Positions 5,677-8,315 of a stretch of 8,315 nucleotides of DNA are shown here, piece by piece. The notes beneath the pieces are model-generated. The model was not told where the DNA came from, did no database searches, and saw nothing but the letters and a program-made list of their open reading frames with translations. The DNA lies in assembly GCA_023382135.1 (NCBI GenBank), contig JAMCQK010000173.1, forward strand, positions 1 through 8,315, given 5' to 3'. Source of the stretch: Deinococcus sp. (lineage in GTDB: Bacteria; Deinococcota; Deinococci; Deinococcales; Thermaceae). Position numbers and translations under genes: made by a program. Each line of letters opens with the position of its first letter. The stretch's first letter is position 1.

Positions 5677-6864
5677 ATGAATGATGGACGCAGGAAAGTG
5701 CTCAAAGCAGGCGTTGCCGTGGCGGCGACACTTGGAATCCCCTTCGTGGCCCGGGCCCAGTCCAAGCCGGTAAAGTTTGCGGCCCTATTGCCGCTTACTG
5801 GCCCGTTCGCCTTTGCGGGCAATGCAGCCCTCGAGGCCTTCCGTGATGCAACCGAGTACGTCAACGAAGTCAAAGGCGGCATTGGCGGTCGCAAGCTCGA
5901 GCTGTTGGTGGAAGACACCGGCTACGACGTCGCCAAGGGCACCGCGGCGTTTAGCCGTATCGTAAGCCGCGAAAGTCCCGATGAGCTGCTTTTTGTCTAT
6001 GGGGACTCCACCGGCCTTTCCAAAGCTTTGGCGCCTGAGGTTGCCCGCCTGGGGCTGCCCTACTCGGCCACCTCTTTTTCTAGCGAGCTGGCGGATCCCA
6101 AAACCTATCCCACAATTTTTGTTTTAGGACCCACCTACAGCGACATGATGGCCGGGCTCCTGGGCGAGGTTCGGCGCAGAAAACGTGCCGCTAAGATTGC
6201 GCTGGTTTATTCCAACTCGGAGTTTGGCAAAGACCCTATTCCTTTTGCCAAGGCCCAGGCGGAAAAGCTGGGGATGCAAATTGTGGCGGAAGAGGTGACG
6301 CCGCTTTCCATGCCCGATGCCACCGCGCTGGCCCTGAAACTCAAACAAGCCGGGCCCGACTTTGTGATCATGCAGGGGTACGTGCTGACCGTAGAACCCT
6401 TATTGGTGCGGGCCGCCAAAGAGCAGGGTCTGAACGCCACGTTCATGGGCACCTATTACTCGGCGGAGTTGGCGCTAATGCAGCGCGGCGGGCCGGCCAC
6501 TAATGGTTTTGTCGTCACCTACCACAACGCTTACTGGTACGACAGCCTTATCCCCGCCGTGGAAAAGATTAAACAGTTCCGGGCCAGCAAGGGGAGGAGC
6601 ATCAGCTACAAGACCACCTACTACATGGGCAGCTGGTTTGTGGTGGATGTCCTGGGCGAGGCCTTCAGCCGGGCGGCGAAAGCAGGCAAGCTCACCAGGG
6701 CTGGGGTAGTGGAAAGCCTGAACAATATGGGCGACTACAATGCCGACGGGCTTATCCGGTCCATGAAGTTTGTGAACCACCGCCTGCCCTATATCAAGTT
6801 GTACCGCGCCAACGTGCAAGACGGCCGTTTCGATGCCATCACCGACTGGATAACGGTTGGCTAG
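5677..6864 (+). CDS. ABC transporter periplasmic substrate-binding protein, Liv/amide type (Peripla_BP_6)
   Basis: This 395-residue protein is the extracytoplasmic receptor of the uptake system encoded here. It starts with a twin-arginine-like signal (GRRKVLKAG at residues 4-12, then a hydrophobic stretch) with probable cleavage after ARA27; no lipobox cysteine is seen, so it should be a soluble periplasmic protein exported folded. The mature part shows the type I binding-protein pattern: FAALLPLTGPFAFAGNAALE (34-53), GGIGGRKLELLVEDTGYD (67-84) and ALVYSNSEFGKD (174-185), with a two-lobed fold expected. Start choice is supported by AAAGGAGG 6 bases upstream, the strongest ribosome site in the window. 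The family binds branched-chain amino acids, amides, urea or aromatic acids, and the ligand cannot be read from the sequence. A 183-base gap separates it from the permease. Confidence 0.92.
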   Translation: MNDGRRKVLKAGVAVAATLGIPFVARAQSKPVKFAALLPLTGPFAFAGNAALEAFRDATEYVNEVKGGIGGRKLELLVEDTGYDVAKGTAAFSRIVSRESPDELLFVYGDSTGLSKALAPEVARLGLPYSATSFSSELADPKTYPTIFVLGPTYSDMMAGLLGEVRRRKRAAKIALVYSNSEFGKDPIPFAKAQAEKLGMQIVAEEVTPLSMPDATALALKLKQAGPDFVIMQGYVLTVEPLLVRAAKEQGLNATFMGTYYSAELALMQRGGPATNGFVVTYHNAYWYDSLIPAVEKIKQFRASKGRSISYKTTYYMGSWFVVDVLGEAFSRAAKAGKLTRAGVVESLNNMGDYNADGLIRSMKFVNHRLPYIKLYRANVQDGRFDAITDWITVG

Positions 6865-6868
6865 AACG

Positions 6869-6881
6869 GTACGGGCCGTAC
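6869..6881. repeat. Short palindrome after the binding-protein gene
   Basis: GTACGG-G-CCGTAC lies 5 bases after the stop codon, a 6-base stem too tight to form a good RNA hairpin with a one-base loop but symmetric enough for a protein-binding site. Three AACGGT copies (6852, 6865, 6896) cluster around it. No T-run follows, so it is not an intrinsic terminator. Confidence 0.25.
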
Positions 6882-6972
6882 TCGGTGTGGGTCCGAACGG
6901 TTTTGTGTAGTCTCGCCTTGTTAGCTTGCGCGATAACCGGCCCGCCGCTCTTACCCGCATGAGGTATTGGCG

Positions 6973-6994
6973 AGGACCAGTAGGACTGGCTCCT
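6973..6994 (+). promoter_or_regulatory. Bulged hairpin between binding-protein and permease genes
   Basis: The RNA can fold AGGA-CCAGT, loop AGG, ACTGG, a bulged C, and TCCT: nine base pairs with one bulge and a three-base loop. No U-run follows, so it is not a classic terminator. It lies 54 bases before the permease start, in a transcript where binding proteins are usually made in excess over permeases; a 3'-end-stabilising or attenuating role is inferred, not shown. Confidence 0.4.
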
Positions 6995-7047
6995 GTGCCC
7001 TGCACGTGCTGCCGTTGTGTCGTCCTTACCGTGATGTAGACGAGCCT

Positions 7048-7920
7048 ATGCTACTGCTACAGTTTCTAATTACTGGTCTGGCTACCGGCGCACTTTACGC
7101 CCTGATTGCTCTGGGCTTTGTGCTGGTGTACCGGACCAGCAGAGTGGTCAATTTTGCGGTTGGGGAGTTCCTGCTGGTGGGAGCCTACCTTACCTACACA
7201 CTGGCGCTTCTCATGCCGCTGCCGCTGGCGTTACTGGTCGCGGTCCCGGCGGCGTTCTTGTTTGGTGTGCTGGTGGAGCGGGTTTTTGTGCGGCCTCTGC
7301 TGGGGCGCAACCTGGTGGCGGTCATCATGGCTACTATTGGCCTGGTGGTCACACTCCAGGGCGGAGTACAGCTTATCTGGGGGCCGGATCAAAAGTATCT
7401 GTCCGGTACACTTCCCGACCTGACCGTGCAGGTAGGAGGGTTTGCCCTGCCTTCGCGCTCGGTCTGGTATCTGATGATTGGCGTATTGCTCTGTGCTTGG
7501 TTGGTCTATCTTTTGCGCAAGAGCCGCTACGGAGTTCTGGTTCGGGCGGTTTCGGAGAGTGAGACCGCGGCCTTGGCACTGGGAATTAATGCCCCCCGTG
7601 TGGTGGGCGCAGTCTGGGGGCTATCTGCCGCGCTTGCCGCATTGGGCGGTGGCCTCTTGGCGCTTGCGGGGGGAGTGGGTTTTCATCTGGCGGCTCTGGG
7701 GCTCAAGGTTTTTCCGGTGGCTATCCTTGGAGGAATGGACTCGGTGGCCGGTGTTTTGGTTGCCGGTCTGCTTCTGGGGGTAGTGGAGTCCTTTTCCATG
7801 CTCTACCTCGAGTCCCGCTTTGCCGGCATTACCGAGGCCGTGCCCTTTCTGATCGTTCTATTGGTGTTGCTCTTCAGGCCGCAGGGCATTTTTGGCCAGG
7901 GCCGCATCGAGAGGCTTTGA
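7048..7920 (+). CDS. livH: Branched-chain amino acid-type ABC transporter permease, LivH family
   Basis: The chosen ATG at 7048 gives a 290-residue membrane protein starting MLLLQFLITGLATGALYALIA, the standard LivH opening; an earlier GTG or ATG in frame (from 6967) would add only unrelated sequence, though no Shine-Dalgarno precedes 7048. Family marks are LGFVLVYRTSRVVNFAVGE (22-40), GAYL, GLVVTLQGGVQLIWGPD (98-114), the ATPase-contacting loop RYGVLVRAVSESETAALALG (160-179) and PVAILGGMDSVAGVLVAGLL (223-242). About eight hydrophobic segments are visible. It forms half of the transmembrane channel and normally pairs with LivM. The next gene is an ATPase 128 bases on, so its LivM partner is not where expected. 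The hydrophilic tail after PQGIFG ends normally. Confidence 0.94.
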   Translation: MLLLQFLITGLATGALYALIALGFVLVYRTSRVVNFAVGEFLLVGAYLTYTLALLMPLPLALLVAVPAAFLFGVLVERVFVRPLLGRNLVAVIMATIGLVVTLQGGVQLIWGPDQKYLSGTLPDLTVQVGGFALPSRSVWYLMIGVLLCAWLVYLLRKSRYGVLVRAVSESETAALALGINAPRVVGAVWGLSAALAALGGGLLALAGGVGFHLAALGLKVFPVAILGGMDSVAGVLVAGLLLGVVESFSMLYLESRFAGITEAVPFLIVLLVLLFRPQGIFGQGRIERL

Positions 7921-8048
7921 ATGTTCGCGCCCTCTGCGTTGCTTCGGACTCTGCACCCTGCGCTAAGGTGCGGTTACAGGGGGGGCTTGTGGAGGCCGCC
8001 TGACCCCGCCCGGCCAGAAACAGCGGTTTCAACTTTGCGAGGAGAACG
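7921..8048 (+). other. Spacer between livH and the ATPase, no gene recognised
   Basis: The spacer holds an ATG (7921-7923) directly after the livH stop, opening a 58-codon frame (MFAPSALLRTLHPALRCGYR...) that overlaps the ATPase start. The peptide is Arg-rich and not membrane-like, so it is not a LivM remnant I can recognise. A 5-base hairpin GCACC/GGTGC (7953-7971, nine-base loop) and a run of seven G (7979-7985) are present, with no terminator. Confidence 0.35.
8039..8044 (+). promoter_or_regulatory. Ribosome binding site deciding the ATPase start
   Basis: GAGGAG lies 4 bases before the ATG at 8049. It picks this start over the long overlapping frame that begins with an ATG at 7921 (immediately after the permease stop), which has no Shine-Dalgarno of its own. 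Confidence 0.6.
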
Positions 8049-8315
8049 ATGGCTAGCCTGTCGGTTGACAACCTTAAAGTGGCTTACCGCGGCGTGATCC
8101 TGGCGTTGCAGGGGGTTAGCCTGCGGGCAGGGCCGGGAGAGGCCATTGGCATCCTGGGGCCAAACGGGGCGGGGAAAAGCACGTTGGTACGGGCTTTGTC
8201 GGGGCTGCTGCCGCAGTATGACGGCCGGGTAGTGGAAGGAACCATTAGCGTCGGGGGGCGCGACACCACTCATGCCCCGGCATTGGCGGTGGCCGGCCAT
8301 GGCCTGACCGCCGTT
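8049..8315 (+). CDS. livF: Liv-type ABC transporter ATPase, LivF-like (partial, N-terminal 89 residues)
   Basis: The frame opens at ATG 8049 after GAGGAG and is cut by the right edge. It shows the A-loop Tyr13 and Walker A GPNGAGKST (37-45), with ILALQGVSLRAGPGEAIGIL leading into it. The Y-R-G-V-I-L-A-L-x-G-V-S-L opening and the SGLLPQYDGRVVEGTISVGGRD stretch (50-71) are more LivF- than LivG-like, but the signature motif, Walker B and D-loop lie beyond the window. The product would bind and hydrolyse ATP at the cytoplasmic face to drive uptake through LivH and a second permease. It is 128 bases after livH, with a G-rich spacer. LivG remains possible. Confidence 0.85.
   Translation, partial: MASLSVDNLKVAYRGVILALQGVSLRAGPGEAIGILGPNGAGKSTLVRALSGLLPQYDGRVVEGTISVGGRDTTHAPALAVAGHGLTAV

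Noticed and set aside
6475..7005. 176-codon minus-strand frame opposite the binding-protein gene and following gap
   Set aside because: It overlaps a well-supported coding region, has no ribosome binding site and no domain.
7921..8096. 58-codon frame starting at the base after the livH stop
   Set aside because: No ribosome site, an Arg/Pro-rich peptide, and a large overlap with the well-supported ATPase start; it also lacks the hydrophobic segments expected for a LivM remnant.

Overview
The window looks like a moderately GC-rich bacterial chromosome, most probably Deinococcota of the Thermus/Meiothermus type. This is inferred from gene content (paired deoxynucleoside kinases, a secreted PDZ serine protease, a deoxyhypusine-synthase-like enzyme, a branched-chain-amino-acid-type ABC transporter), from several genes whose start codon sits just downstream of a -10-like box with no clear Shine-Dalgarno (leaderless style), and from frequent CTCGAG sites. 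No database search was possible, so the taxon is not certain.

Left part (1-3838), all on the minus strand and read from right to left: arginyl-tRNA synthetase (argS), a signal-peptide-bearing trypsin-like protease with one PDZ domain 49 bases downstream, then after a 108-base gap two tightly coupled deoxynucleoside kinases. The first kinase is complete and deoxyguanosine-kinase-like. The second runs off the left edge and is more like a deoxyadenosine/deoxycytidine kinase. Together they would salvage purine deoxynucleosides, possibly as a heterodimer.

Middle part (3839-5676): a roughly 400-base divergent intergenic region holds the control signals of argS and, on the plus strand, of a deoxyhypusine-synthase-like protein. 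Bacteria do not have eIF5A, so this enzyme probably acts on polyamines (homospermidine-synthase-like) or on another acceptor. The divergent region also carries protein-like fragments in broken frames, possibly a decayed gene. Downstream lies a doubtful small reading frame of up to 122 codons.

Right part (5677-8315), plus strand: an ABC uptake system of the Liv (HAAT) family, made of a Tat-exported periplasmic binding protein, a LivH-type permease and the start of a LivF-type ATPase cut by the right edge. No LivM permease lies between LivH and the ATPase, where it is normally found. The 183-base gap between binding protein and permease contains a strong bulged hairpin that could allow differential expression.

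The points most worth a second look are the bacterial deoxyhypusine-synthase homologue with altered active-site surroundings, the 19-base perfect inverted repeat with one arm in each kinase gene, the missing LivM, and the possible decayed gene beside argS.
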